Source: Desulfocurvus vexinensis DSM 17965 (GTDB taxonomy: Bacteria; Desulfobacterota; Desulfovibrionia; Desulfovibrionales; Desulfovibrionaceae). Taken from it: a DNA stretch of 64,000 nt. The translations under genes were made by a program, and so were the position numbers. The notes beneath the pieces were generated by a model that was not told where the DNA came from, searched no databases, and worked only from the letters and a program-made list of their open reading frames with translations. This document shows positions 16,746 to 24,581 of the stretch, piece after piece; positions within the stretch are counted from its first letter, which is position 1; every line of letters begins with the position of its first letter. The DNA lies in contig NZ_JAEX01000001.1 of assembly GCF_000519125.1 (NCBI RefSeq), positions 310,001 through 374,000 of the forward strand, written 5' to 3'.

Positions 16746-17173
16746 GCCGCGCGGCGCAGCTGCTGCGCGCCGCCGGGGTGCGCGCCACGCGCAAGCGCGC
16801 GCAGGTGCTCGACGCGGTGCTGGCCGCAGGCCGGGCCGTGGCGCCCGCCGAGCTGCTGGAACGCCCGGAACTGGCCGCGCTCATGGACCGCGCCACCCTC
16901 TACCGGACCCTGGACCTTCTGGCCGGGCGCGGGCTGGTGCTGCGCACCCTGGGGCCGGACCGGGCCTTCCGCTACTGCGCCGGGGGCGGGGCGCCCCTGG
17001 GGGGTGCCCACGGCCATTTCTACTGCCTGCGCTGCCACGCCATGCGCTGCCTGCCCCAGGGCGCTCTGGCCGTGGAACAGGCCCTGCCGCCCGGCGCCGC
17101 CGCCGGGCATGTGGAGATCAGGGTGGACGGGCTGTGCGCCGCCTGCCGCGAGGCCGAGGCCGCGCCGGGCTGA
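16742..17173 (+). CDS. zur: Fur-family zinc uptake regulator Zur
   Basis: 143 residues. N-terminal winged helix (RATRKRAQVLDAVL...MDRATLYRTLDLL) and C-terminal metal-binding part with HGHFYCLRCHAM and GLCAACRE; the two CxxC pairs form the structural zinc site. Placed last in the znu operon and overlapping znuB, it very probably represses the operon when zinc is plentiful, and could bind the inverted repeat at 13996-14010. It could in principle be another Fur paralogue, but the operon context makes Zur the best call. Confidence 0.9.
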   Translation: MSRAAQLLRAAGVRATRKRAQVLDAVLAAGRAVAPAELLERPELAALMDRATLYRTLDLLAGRGLVLRTLGPDRAFRYCAGGGAPLGGAHGHFYCLRCHAMRCLPQGALAVEQALPPGAAAGHVEIRVDGLCAACREAEAAPG

Positions 17174-17214
17174 GAGGTCGCCGCCCGCGCGGCGGGCTGC
17201 CGCCTTCGGGGCTG

Positions 17215-18342
17215 CTAGGGCGTGAAGCGGATGGTGAAGCGGGCGCCGCCGGACAGCGCCGTGTCCAGCTCGCCGCGAATCTGGTGCACCAAGTTGACCA
17301 CCAGCTGCATGCCCAGGGTGTCGGTCTTGGTGATGTCGAAGCCCTCGGGGAAGCCCCTGCCGTCGTCGCGCACTTCCAGCTCCACGGCCTCGCCCGCCCG
17401 GCGCAGGGCCAGGGCCAGGATGCCGGGGGCCTCGCCGTCGAAGGCGTACTTCAGGGCGTTGGTCATCAGCTCGTTGACGATGAGGCTGCACGGGATGGCC
17501 AGATCCACCGGCAGGCAGATGTCGTCCAGGGCCAGGTCCAGGCGCACGGTGCGCTGGCGCTGGGGGTAGGCCTGCATGATGGAGCGGGTGAAGCTCGTCA
17601 GGTAGTCGTGGTAGTTGATGCGCGCCAGATCCTCGGACTGGTAGAGCTTCTCGTGGACCAGGGCCATGGAGCGCACGCGGCCCCGGCTCTCCATGAACAG
17701 CTCGCGGGTGCGCTCCTCGCTGATCTGCTGGGACTGGAGATAGAGCAGGCTGGAGATGATCTGCAGGTTGTTCTTGACCCGGTGGTGGATCTCCTTGAGC
17801 AGGACTTCCTTCTCCTGGAGGGAGCTGCGGATGCGCTCCTCGGCCAGCTGGCGCTCGGCGACCTCCTGGGCCAGACGTTCGTTGGTCTGGCGCAGCTCGG
17901 CGGTGCGCCGCTCGACCTCACGCTCCAGCTCCTCGCTGTAGGTCTCCTTGCGGCGCAACAGCTCGGCCCGTTCCAGGGCCTTGGACACGGCGTGCTCGAG
18001 CACGGCCATGTCCTGCACGGGCTTGGTCACGTAGTCCCACGCGCCCAGGCGCAGGGCCTCGATGGCGTCCTGGAGCACCCCGGTGCCCGAGACTACGATG
18101 ATGGGCGTGAGCGGCGACTCGCTGGTGACCTTGGCCAGCACGTCCAGCCCGTCCACCTCGGGCATGCGCAGGTCCACCAGCACCAGATCGGGCCGCTCGC
18201 GGCGGAAGGCCTCCAGCCCCACGCGCCCGTTCTCGGCGTGGATCACCGCGAAGCCGCTGTCCTCCAGGTAGGCCTCGATGCTTTCGCGGATGATGTCCTC
18301 GTCGTCGATGGTGAGGATTTTCGCCTTGGGGGAGGTGCCCAT
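17215..18342 (-). CDS. Receiver-histidine kinase hybrid (REC-coiled coil-HisKA_2-HATPase)
   Basis: 375 residues. Receiver domain at about 8-125 with acidic pair IDDED, phosphoacceptor in LVLVDLRMPEVDG and Lys in YVTKPV. A coiled coil (about 128-180) leads to a HisKA_2 region with EIHHRVKNNLQIISSLL, where His is the phosphorylation site, then an ATPase domain with NELMTNALKYAF, DDGRGFPEG and LGMQLV. This architecture, with the receiver in front of a cytosolic kinase, suggests relay from an upstream kinase rather than direct sensing. No membrane segment or sensor domain is present. It converges with zur and has no partner regulator beside it. Confidence 0.92.
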   Translation of the reverse strand: MGTSPKAKILTIDDEDIIRESIEAYLEDSGFAVIHAENGRVGLEAFRRERPDLVLVDLRMPEVDGLDVLAKVTSESPLTPIIVVSGTGVLQDAIEALRLGAWDYVTKPVQDMAVLEHAVSKALERAELLRRKETYSEELEREVERRTAELRQTNERLAQEVAERQLAEERIRSSLQEKEVLLKEIHHRVKNNLQIISSLLYLQSQQISEERTRELFMESRGRVRSMALVHEKLYQSEDLARINYHDYLTSFTRSIMQAYPQRQRTVRLDLALDDICLPVDLAIPCSLIVNELMTNALKYAFDGEAPGILALALRRAGEAVELEVRDDGRGFPEGFDITKTDTLGMQLVVNLVHQIRGELDTALSGGARFTIRFTP

Positions 18343-18453
18343 GCCTTCAGGCCTTGTTGCGGGTTGGTGCGGGTGGCCGGGGGCCGACCTTGGGGGATGC
18401 TAACCACAAACAGGCCCCGGCGTCAAAGGGCCAATGGATTTCCCGAGGCTGAT

Positions 18454-19128
18454 TCACGGCTTGCGGGCCAGGCAGTGCAGCCAGACCTCGCCCGCGCGCC
18501 CGGGGCGCAGGTCCGGGCTGGTCCAGGTTTCCAGCAGGCGCAGCGGGCAGGGCGGGGCCAGCAGGGCGGCCAGGGTGGCCTCACCGTAGGCCCAGAAGGG
18601 CAGCCCCTGGCGCAGCCAGTGCCCGCTGCCGCGCTTGAGCCCGGCGCAGAGCACGCCCCCGGGCAGCAGGGCCCGGGCCACCCCCGCCAGGGCCCCGGGC
18701 AGGGCCGCCGGGGGCAGGTGCAGCAGCGAGGCGTTGGCCAGCACGCCGTGGAAGCGCGGCGGGTAGTCCATGGCGGCGAAGTCCAGCACGCGCACGGGCA
18801 CCCCGGCGTGGGCCCGCGCTAGGCGGACCATGGCCGGGGAGGCGTCGAAGGCCTCCACGCGGTAGCCGCGCGCGGCCAGGCGGCGGGCGTCGCGCCCCGC
18901 GCCGCAGCCTGCGTCGAGGATGGCCCCGCCCGGCGGAACCAGGGGCAGGAAGCGCGTGTAGACGTGTTCCAGGTCCAGGTCCGCCGTCTGGGCGTGGAAG
19001 GCCTCGGCGTGGGCGTCGTAGTAGGCCACGGCGGCGCGCAGGGCCTCTGCGGGCGTGGGCTCCGGGGCGGGGCCGGAGCCGGGCCCGGAAGTGGAGCCGG
19101 AATCGGGGCCGGAATCGGAGAGGGTCAT
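18454..19128 (-). CDS. SAM-dependent class I methyltransferase
   Basis: Start chosen at 19128 (ATG after AAGGGGGC), giving 224 residues; a further upstream in-frame ATG at 19179 lacks such a site. After a Ser/Gly/Pro-rich head of about 25 residues comes a Rossmann methyltransferase domain with motif I GGAILDAGCGAGRDARRLA, acidic loop VEAFDASPAM, and later NASLLHLP and LLPGGVL motifs. This is the Methyltransf_11/25 type; the substrate is not evident. Separate from the upstream kinase gene by about 110 bases. Confidence 0.85.
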   Translation of the reverse strand: MTLSDSGPDSGSTSGPGSGPAPEPTPAEALRAAVAYYDAHAEAFHAQTADLDLEHVYTRFLPLVPPGGAILDAGCGAGRDARRLAARGYRVEAFDASPAMVRLARAHAGVPVRVLDFAAMDYPPRFHGVLANASLLHLPPAALPGALAGVARALLPGGVLCAGLKRGSGHWLRQGLPFWAYGEATLAALLAPPCPLRLLETWTSPDLRPGRAGEVWLHCLARKP

Positions 19129-19317
19129 GCCCCCTTGTAGCCCAGGCCCGGGGCCCTGACCAGGGGGCCGCGCGGGCAAATCCCACCCGGACGCAAGGGA
19201 ATTGGCGCCCGGGGCGCGATGGTGCTAGCATCGGAGCGGGCCTCGCCGCGCGGCGCCGGTCCGGTTCGCCCGCCGAAGCCAGTCGGCGTCCGCCGGGGCC
19301 CGGAGGTTCTCCGCATC

Positions 19318-20853
19318 ATGCGCATCGCAAGCGTCATCCTCTCCCTGCTGCTGCACGCGGGCTTGGCCTTGGCCGCGTTGTGGTCGATGGCGGAGCTGGG
19401 GCGCGCGCCGTTGCCCGACAAGGCCTACATCGTCGATCTGGTGCGCCTGGCCCGGCCCGCGCCGCCCCGGCCTGTGGCCCCGGCCCCTGCCGCGCCTGCG
19501 CCCGTTGCGCCAGCCCGTGCCCGCGCCGCGCCCGCGCCCGCCGCGCCCGCGCCCGTCGCCGCTCCCCCTGCGCCCCCTGCCGCGCCCCAACCGCCCGCGC
19601 CCGCCGCTGCGTCCGCCGCCGCGCCGCCGCCCGGCCCCGAGGCCCCCGCGCCCCCCGCGCCGCCTGCCGCCGCCGTGCCGGAGTTTCCCTGGCTGCGCCC
19701 CGCCCCCGCCGGGGAGCCGTCCGCCGCCGGGCCGCAGGAGGAGGACCCCACCCGCGCCCTGGCCCAGGCCAGCGCCGTGCAGTCCGGCGACACCACCCAT
19801 GTCGTCGGGTTGCACGGGTTCGCGGCCTTCGCCGACACCTTCGCCCTGGACGCCGCCGGAGCCGACATCTACGTGCCTGAGGACTACTTCGGGCACTACG
19901 CCGTGGGCCGCGACCGCGTGGTCAGCATCGTCGATGGCAGCCAGGAGCACGACGCCTTCGTGCTCTACGACTCGCGCAGCGGCCTGCACCGCAAGCTCGC
20001 GCGCCAGGGCGAGATGATCTTCACCTACGGCCCGTCGTTCGCGGTCGCTGCGCCCGTGGAGGGTTCGGTGACCATCCTGCCCAAGAAGGACCGCTACGGG
20101 GACAAGCTGATCCTGACCCCGGCCCAGCTCGTCTGGCTGCCTGCCCAGCCGCCCATGCAGTACGGCACGCGCGTGGTCTTCACCCAGGCCGAGGTGGCCG
20201 TGGAGGCCGCCGGGGCGCAGTTGGCGGGCACGCTGGTGCTGGTGCCGGGTCGCGGGCCCGTGCCGGGGGTGGTGCTGCTGCACGGCGCGGGCTGCGAGCC
20301 GCGCGGGCGGATGCTGGGTTTTGCCCAGGCCCTGGCCCTGCACGGGCTGGCGGTGCTGGTGTACGACGGGCGCGGCTGCGAAGAGGGCGGGCCGGGCGCG
20401 GCCCCGCCCGCGCAGCAGGCCCGGGACGCCCTGGCCGCCTTGGCCACCCTGCGCAGCCAGCCGGGGGTGGACGGTGCGCGGGCCGGCCTGTGGGGCCAGG
20501 GCGGCGGGATGGGCCCGGCGGTGCTGGCGGCCTCGGGCAGCGCAGCGCCGGATTTCCTGGTGCTGGCCCATCTGCCCCCGGAGCCCGGCCAGGCCCCGGC
20601 CCCGCCGCAGGACCTGGGGCAGGTCCAGGTTCCGGCGCTGCTGCTTTTCGCGGGGCCGGAGCCCGAGGTGCTGTGGGCCGGGCACCTGGACGCCGCCGGG
20701 CGCGCTGGGCAGGCGCGGCCCGGGCAGTTCACCGTGCGCCTGCTGCCCGACGCGCCCGGCGGGGGCGACCCCGACGCCGAGGGCCTCAAGCCGCCGGGCC
20801 TGCGCCTGGGGCGCGAGGCCGGGCCCTGGGTCCGCAGCCCGGGCGGCGGCTAG
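19318..20853 (+). CDS. TonB-like N-terminus fused to an alpha/beta-hydrolase-like domain lacking the nucleophile
   Basis: Start at 19318 (MRIASVILSLLLHAGLALAALW) gives 511 residues; the upstream GTG at 19219 would hide the membrane anchor. The opening resembles TonB/TolA anchors (His in the membrane helix, then Trp). About 90 residues of Pro/Ala-rich spacer follow, typical of TonB-type periplasmic linkers. The middle ~170 residues form an unrecognised beta-rich region. The C-terminal part resembles a dienelactone-hydrolase-type domain: VVLLHGAGCEPRGR for the oxyanion strand and GLWGQGGGMGPAVLA where GxSxG is expected, so Ser is replaced by Gly. No credible catalytic His follows. It is probably a non-enzymatic envelope protein. 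Confidence 0.65.
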   Translation: MRIASVILSLLLHAGLALAALWSMAELGRAPLPDKAYIVDLVRLARPAPPRPVAPAPAAPAPVAPARARAAPAPAAPAPVAAPPAPPAAPQPPAPAAASAAAPPPGPEAPAPPAPPAAAVPEFPWLRPAPAGEPSAAGPQEEDPTRALAQASAVQSGDTTHVVGLHGFAAFADTFALDAAGADIYVPEDYFGHYAVGRDRVVSIVDGSQEHDAFVLYDSRSGLHRKLARQGEMIFTYGPSFAVAAPVEGSVTILPKKDRYGDKLILTPAQLVWLPAQPPMQYGTRVVFTQAEVAVEAAGAQLAGTLVLVPGRGPVPGVVLLHGAGCEPRGRMLGFAQALALHGLAVLVYDGRGCEEGGPGAAPPAQQARDALAALATLRSQPGVDGARAGLWGQGGGMGPAVLAASGSAAPDFLVLAHLPPEPGQAPAPPQDLGQVQVPALLLFAGPEPEVLWAGHLDAAGRAGQARPGQFTVRLLPDAPGGGDPDAEGLKPPGLRLGREAGPWVRSPGGG

Positions 20854-20910
20854 CGGGCGGCTGGAAAATGTCTTTTCCCGGGCCGCTTTGAAAGGATGCG
20901 GCAACGCGAA

Positions 20911-20962
20911 AAAAGATCCAAGCCCGCGCGTCTGCCCTGGGACGCGCGGGCTTGGATCTTTT
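20911..20962. terminator. Bidirectional terminator
   Basis: Perfect 22-bp stem (left arm 20911-20932, right arm 20941-20962) with an 8-base loop; the arms begin with AAAA and end with TTTT, so it can end transcription from both converging genes. Confidence 0.92.
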
Positions 20963-20976
20963 GAACGCTGCGGCGG

Positions 20977-22518
20977 CTAGGCCTGGGGCGGGGTCTTGCT
21001 GATGCCCAGGCGCTTCATGCGCGAGTCGAAAGTCGAGCGCTTGAGGCCCGCCTCGCGCGCCGCGCGGCTGATGACCCAGCGGTGGCGCTCCAGCAGGTGC
21101 AGGACGTAGTCGCGCTCCACGGTGTCCCAGTCCTTGCCGGCGAAGGGGTCGCGCAGGGGGGCGGCCACCGAGGCCGCAAGCTCGGGGCGCACCTCGGCCA
21201 GGCGCTCGCGCGCGCCGTCCACGATGGACTGGGGCAGGTCGGCGGGGCGGATTTCGCGGCCCTCGGCGGTGACCAGCACGAGTTTGACGAAGTTTTCCAT
21301 CTCGCGCACGTTGCCCGGCCAGGGGTAGGCCGCCAGCAGCTCCATGGCCTCGTGGGACAGGGCCCGGGGCTCCTGGTTCAGCAGCACGGCCTCGCGGCGG
21401 ATGAAATGGGCCAGCAGGTAGGGCACGTCCTCGGGGCGCTCGCGCAGGGGCGGCACCACCACGGGCAGCACGTTGAGCCGGAAGAAGAGGTCCTCGCGGA
21501 AGGTGCCCTCGCGGATGCCCTGGCGCAGGTTCTTGTTGGTGGCCGAGATGATGCGCACGTCCACCTTGCGGGCCACGTTGCCGCCCAGGGGCTTGATCTC
21601 GTTGTCCTGGAGCACGCGCAGCAGGGCGGCCTGGAGGTCCGTGGACATGTCGCCGATCTCGTCCAGGAACACGGTGCCGCCCTGGGCGGCCTCGAACAGG
21701 CCGACCTTGTCGCGGTAGGCCCCGGTGAAGGCCCCGCGCTTGTAGCCGAACAGCTCGCTGGCCAGCAGCGAGCGCGGGATGGAGCTGCAATTCTGCACCA
21801 GGAAGGGCTTGTCGCGCCGGGCGCTGGCGCGGTGGATTTCGCGGGCCAGGACTTCCTTGCCCACGCCGGATTCGCCGGTGACGAGCACGGGGTAGTCGTT
21901 GGCGGCGTAGCTGCGCGCCAGGCGCACGGCGTGGCCGAAGGAGGGGCTCGGCCCGGCCACCAGCCCCTCGCCGCTCATGACCTGGATGGTGCGCTTGAGC
22001 TCGCGGTTCTCCTCCACCTGTCCGGAAAACTCGATGGAGTTGGACAGGGCGATGGAGCCGATGTCCACGAGGTTTTGCAGGAACTCCAGGTATTCGGGGG
22101 CCAGGTTCATGGAGTCGCCCCCGGCGCTGGTGTCGATGACCTCCACCACGCCGTAGACCGAGGAGTCCTTGAGGATCAGCGGGAAGGCCAGGATGACGCT
22201 GGACTTGACGGCCAGGGCCTCCTCGGCCTCCTTGAAGTGGCGCTCGTCGCGCCCGACCTCGGCGGTGGTCATGCGCCCGTTCTTCATCACCCAGCCGACG
22301 ATGCTCTCCATGGCCCTGGGGATGCGCATGCCCTTGATGGAATCGCTCTCCTCGCCCACGGCCTCCAGGCACACGTAGTCGTCATCCTCGCGGCTCCAGA
22401 TGGACCCGCGCTCCACGTTCTGCAGCTCCATGAGCAGCAGCAGGAATTTGAGCAGGATCTGGCGCGGGGAAACCTCGCCGGAGAGCAGCTTGAAGAAGTT
22501 CATGTGCCGCAGGGTCAT
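20977..22518 (-). CDS. Sigma-54-dependent activator (GAF-AAA+-Fis)
   Basis: 513 residues from the ATG at 22518 (ribosome site AAGGAG). Residues about 20-170 are a GAF sensor domain. The AAA+ domain (about 185-420) has Walker A GESGVGKE (215-222), the sigma-54 contact loop GAFTGA (262-267) and Walker B GTVFLDEIGD. The C-terminal Fis-type helix-turn-helix (about 465-510) reads VISRAAREAGLKRSTFDSRM. There is no receiver, so the trigger is probably a ligand or protein for the GAF domain. It is divergent from the 119-residue gene at 22850, whose upstream region has a -24/-12 promoter and an inverted repeat. Confidence 0.95.
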   Translation of the reverse strand: MTLRHMNFFKLLSGEVSPRQILLKFLLLLMELQNVERGSIWSREDDDYVCLEAVGEESDSIKGMRIPRAMESIVGWVMKNGRMTTAEVGRDERHFKEAEEALAVKSSVILAFPLILKDSSVYGVVEVIDTSAGGDSMNLAPEYLEFLQNLVDIGSIALSNSIEFSGQVEENRELKRTIQVMSGEGLVAGPSPSFGHAVRLARSYAANDYPVLVTGESGVGKEVLAREIHRASARRDKPFLVQNCSSIPRSLLASELFGYKRGAFTGAYRDKVGLFEAAQGGTVFLDEIGDMSTDLQAALLRVLQDNEIKPLGGNVARKVDVRIISATNKNLRQGIREGTFREDLFFRLNVLPVVVPPLRERPEDVPYLLAHFIRREAVLLNQEPRALSHEAMELLAAYPWPGNVREMENFVKLVLVTAEGREIRPADLPQSIVDGARERLAEVRPELAASVAAPLRDPFAGKDWDTVERDYVLHLLERHRWVISRAAREAGLKRSTFDSRMKRLGISKTPPQA

Positions 22519-22573
22519 GGCGGCTCCTTGCGGGGCGGGCGGTTCGGGCGGTTTCGGGGGCGGACAGCCGCTG

Positions 22574-22585
22574 ACGATATATCGT
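22574..22585. promoter_or_regulatory. Perfect 12-bp palindrome ACGATATATCGT
   Basis: An AT-rich perfect palindrome 56 bases upstream of the sigma-54 activator start, in the divergent intergenic region (22519-22849). It could be an operator for the activator's own promoter. The binding protein is unknown. Confidence 0.4.
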
Positions 22586-22678
22586 AAAATTCTCGGGATT
22601 GCAAAAGCAAAATGGCCCGAAACGGGGCGCCCCGGAGGGCTGGCGGGGCCCGCACGGCCCAACGGAGCCCTTCCGTAG

Positions 22679-22699
22679 GTGGAAAACAAAATTTTCCAC
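22679..22699. promoter_or_regulatory. 21-bp inverted repeat, likely upstream activator site
   Basis: Arms GTGGAAAA and TTTTCCAC around CAAAA. Its centre lies about 140 bases upstream of the expected start from the sigma-54 promoter at 22803, the usual place for an enhancer-binding protein site. The neighbouring activator is the obvious candidate to bind it. Confidence 0.6.
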
Positions 22700-22802
22700 A
22701 TGGGGTGTGCGCTGATTTTCCGGCCCGGCAGAAGGCTTGCGCCCGGTCCGCCCCTGCCCGGCCCCGGGCTGGCCGGGCAGGGGGGCGCCGGGGCGGCCCC
22801 TT

Positions 22803-22818
22803 TGGCATGGCCGTTGCT
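22803..22818 (+). promoter_or_regulatory. Sigma-54 (-24/-12) promoter of the 119-residue gene
   Basis: TGGCATGGCCGTTGCT: GG and GC separated by ten bases, TGGCAT close to the -24 consensus and TTGCT matching the -12 consensus. Expected transcription start is near 22829, about 20 bases before the ATG at 22850. Confidence 0.75.
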
Positions 22819-22849
22819 CTGTCTCCTGCATACAGCCCAGGGGGACGCC

Positions 22850-23209
22850 ATGAATCTGCTGGACAAGTTCAGGTTGACGAAGATGCTGCACGACCAGGTG
22901 GAGGTCAGCGGGGACGACATCCCCGGCGTGCTTGGCGCGTGGGAGGAGCAGGACTACAAGGGGCTTTGCGAGTACGTGACCCAGTGTCAGGCCGTGGTGC
23001 CCAAGTACGTGTCGCGCCTGGCAAAGCTGACCGGAATGGAAACGCGCGAGGTCATCTTCGAGATCCTCGGTGCCCAGGGGCAGGTCAAGGGCCGCCGGGG
23101 CCGCCCGCCGAGCGCCGAGCCGCCCAACACGGCCTATATGCCCGAGGACCCCTCGGAGCGCGACATGTACCTGCGCAGCATCGTGGACGAGCGCAAGCGC
23201 TTCATGTAA
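22850..23209 (+). CDS. 119-residue protein of unknown function under sigma-54 control
   Basis: The start at 22850 follows CAGGGGGAC and fits the -24/-12 promoter at 22803. The product (119 residues) is mostly helical by appearance: MNLLDKFRLTKMLHDQV, then a Trp-containing stretch (GAWEEQDYKGLCEYVTQCQA) and KYVSRLAKLTGMETREVIFE, which looks like a small helix-turn-helix-like unit. Residues 80-88 read KGRRGRPPS, an AT-hook-like basic motif, and the tail is charged (SERDMYLRSIVDERKRF). Two cysteines are present. I do not recognise the family. The combination suggests a small DNA- or RNA-associated protein produced on demand, which is inference. Confidence 0.75.
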   Translation: MNLLDKFRLTKMLHDQVEVSGDDIPGVLGAWEEQDYKGLCEYVTQCQAVVPKYVSRLAKLTGMETREVIFEILGAQGQVKGRRGRPPSAEPPNTAYMPEDPSERDMYLRSIVDERKRFM

Positions 23210-23254
23210 GCCGCGCCCGGCCACAGGGCCCGCGCCCGGAGACCGCGAAACCTT

Positions 23255-23288
23255 GCACGGGGCGGAAGGCATGCCTTCCGCCCCGTGC
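23255..23288. terminator. 34-bp perfect palindrome, terminator-like
   Basis: Two 17-base arms without a spacer, located between the convergent 119-residue gene and the nucleoside-recognition gene; the + side continues CTTTG, a weak T tract. Confidence 0.65.
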
Positions 23289-23311
23289 CTTTGCGCGCGT
23301 CGCAAGAATAA

Positions 23312-24337
23312 TCACGAAATATCGTCAGCCCGGGTTGCGTTTTCCGCAGCCGCAGCCGGAGCGGCCGCCGGGGCCGGGGCCACGCCCCGGCGCATGAAGG
23401 CCCGGGCGAAGGCGGCGTCGGACATGGCCGTGGTCACCCGCAGCAGCAGGGCCATGAACACGAGGGAAAACAGCAGCCGCCCCCAGAACACCCCGCCCAG
23501 GTGCGCCCCCAGCAGGAGCATGAGCATGGTGTCCTCGATGAGGGCGTGGGCCAGGCCCATGAGGGTCAGGGAATGGAACAGGTCGCGCTGCCCGATGCGC
23601 CCGGAGCGCGACTCGTGGATGATCAGCCCGCTGCCGTAGGACAGGCCCAGGGCCAGCCCGACGATGGTCACCGTGGAGGCCTGGGGCCCGATGCCCATGC
23701 GCCGCAGCACCGGCCGCAGCAGGTATTGCAGCAGGTCCGTGACCCGCAGCCACTCCAGCAGGCGCATGGCCAGCATCAGCACGAAGATGATGCAGAAGAT
23801 GGCCGCCAGGTTGCGGACCTCGCCCAGGGCCCAGCCCGCCAGGGTCGCGGGCTCCTCCCCCGGGGTCCAGAACACGCCGCCGGGCTGCTGGAGCAGCCCG
23901 AACCCATCGAACACCCCGTGCAGCACCAGCCCGCAGGCCAGGGCCGCGCCCACGCGGATCAGCCCCTGCCCGAGCATGGACACCCCGCACTGCTGGGCGA
24001 TCTTGAGCTCCACCGGCAGGCCGTGGGCGATGAGCAGCATGGTGCACAGCACCGTGGTCTGGGCCACGGTCAGCCCGGCCTCGGGCGCCAGGGACACAAA
24101 GACCACCATGGACGAATACACCGTGTTCAGCAGCGCCGTGGCCCATACCAGGCCCATGCTCGGCGGCAGGCCCACCAGCTCCATCACCGGCGCCAACGGC
24201 ACGGCCAGATAGGCGATAAGCTCCAGCTCGCGCAGCACCTTGACCAGGATGATGATGGGAATCATGACCCGGAACAGCGTGACGCTGACCGAAACGGCGT
24301 TTCGCAGGCAGTCGGAAAGGGCGTGTCGCAGCGCCAT
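23312..24337 (-). CDS. Nucleoside-recognition (Gate) domain membrane protein
   Basis: 341 residues, very hydrophobic, with about eight membrane segments. It matches the Gate/nucleoside-recognition family related to SpmA/SpmB and to concentrative nucleoside transporters: two repeats containing conserved Gly/Ser segments (WATALLNTVYSSMVVFVSLAP and GLALGLSYGSGLIIHESRSG). The second half has the family's STVTIVGLALGLSYGSG pattern. Transport substrate is unknown. The upstream region (24338-24581) holds a long inverted repeat. Confidence 0.8.
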   Translation of the reverse strand: MALRHALSDCLRNAVSVSVTLFRVMIPIIILVKVLRELELIAYLAVPLAPVMELVGLPPSMGLVWATALLNTVYSSMVVFVSLAPEAGLTVAQTTVLCTMLLIAHGLPVELKIAQQCGVSMLGQGLIRVGAALACGLVLHGVFDGFGLLQQPGGVFWTPGEEPATLAGWALGEVRNLAAIFCIIFVLMLAMRLLEWLRVTDLLQYLLRPVLRRMGIGPQASTVTIVGLALGLSYGSGLIIHESRSGRIGQRDLFHSLTLMGLAHALIEDTMLMLLLGAHLGGVFWGRLLFSLVFMALLLRVTTAMSDAAFARAFMRRGVAPAPAAAPAAAAENATRADDIS

Positions 24338-24430
24338 GGGGTGGATGTCCTGTGGATGGCTGGAGTGGGGCAGGCCCCCCGACCCCTACACGTTCCGCCC
24401 GGCGGCGTCCACTGCCCCGGGGGGGGCGGC

Positions 24431-24553
24431 GGAAGCCTGGGGACGGTGCGTGCTCCCGGGGATGGATAAGCCTCCGGCGGCTTAAGGGACGTGTCCCTTG
24501 AGCCGCCGGAGGCTCATCAACCCGGAGGATACGCGCACCGTCCCCAGGCTTCC
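24431..24553. repeat. Long imperfect inverted repeat (123 bp)
   Basis: The outer arms 24431-24450 and 24534-24553 are perfect complements over 20 bases. The inner arms 24470-24481 and 24502-24513 (GCCTCCGGCGGC / GCCGCCGGAGGC) are perfect over 12 bases and are closed by AAGGGAC/GTCCCTT. Weak pairing continues outside into a G-run/C-run (24421-24430, 24554-24564). It lies between two minus-strand genes. It may terminate the upstream gene or be a REP/MITE-like element; GCCTCCGGCGGC-type palindromes are, as far as I recall, frequent between genes in Desulfovibrio. Confidence 0.85.
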
Positions 24554-24581
24554 CCCCCGCCGCCGTGCGCTGTGCGCTGCG

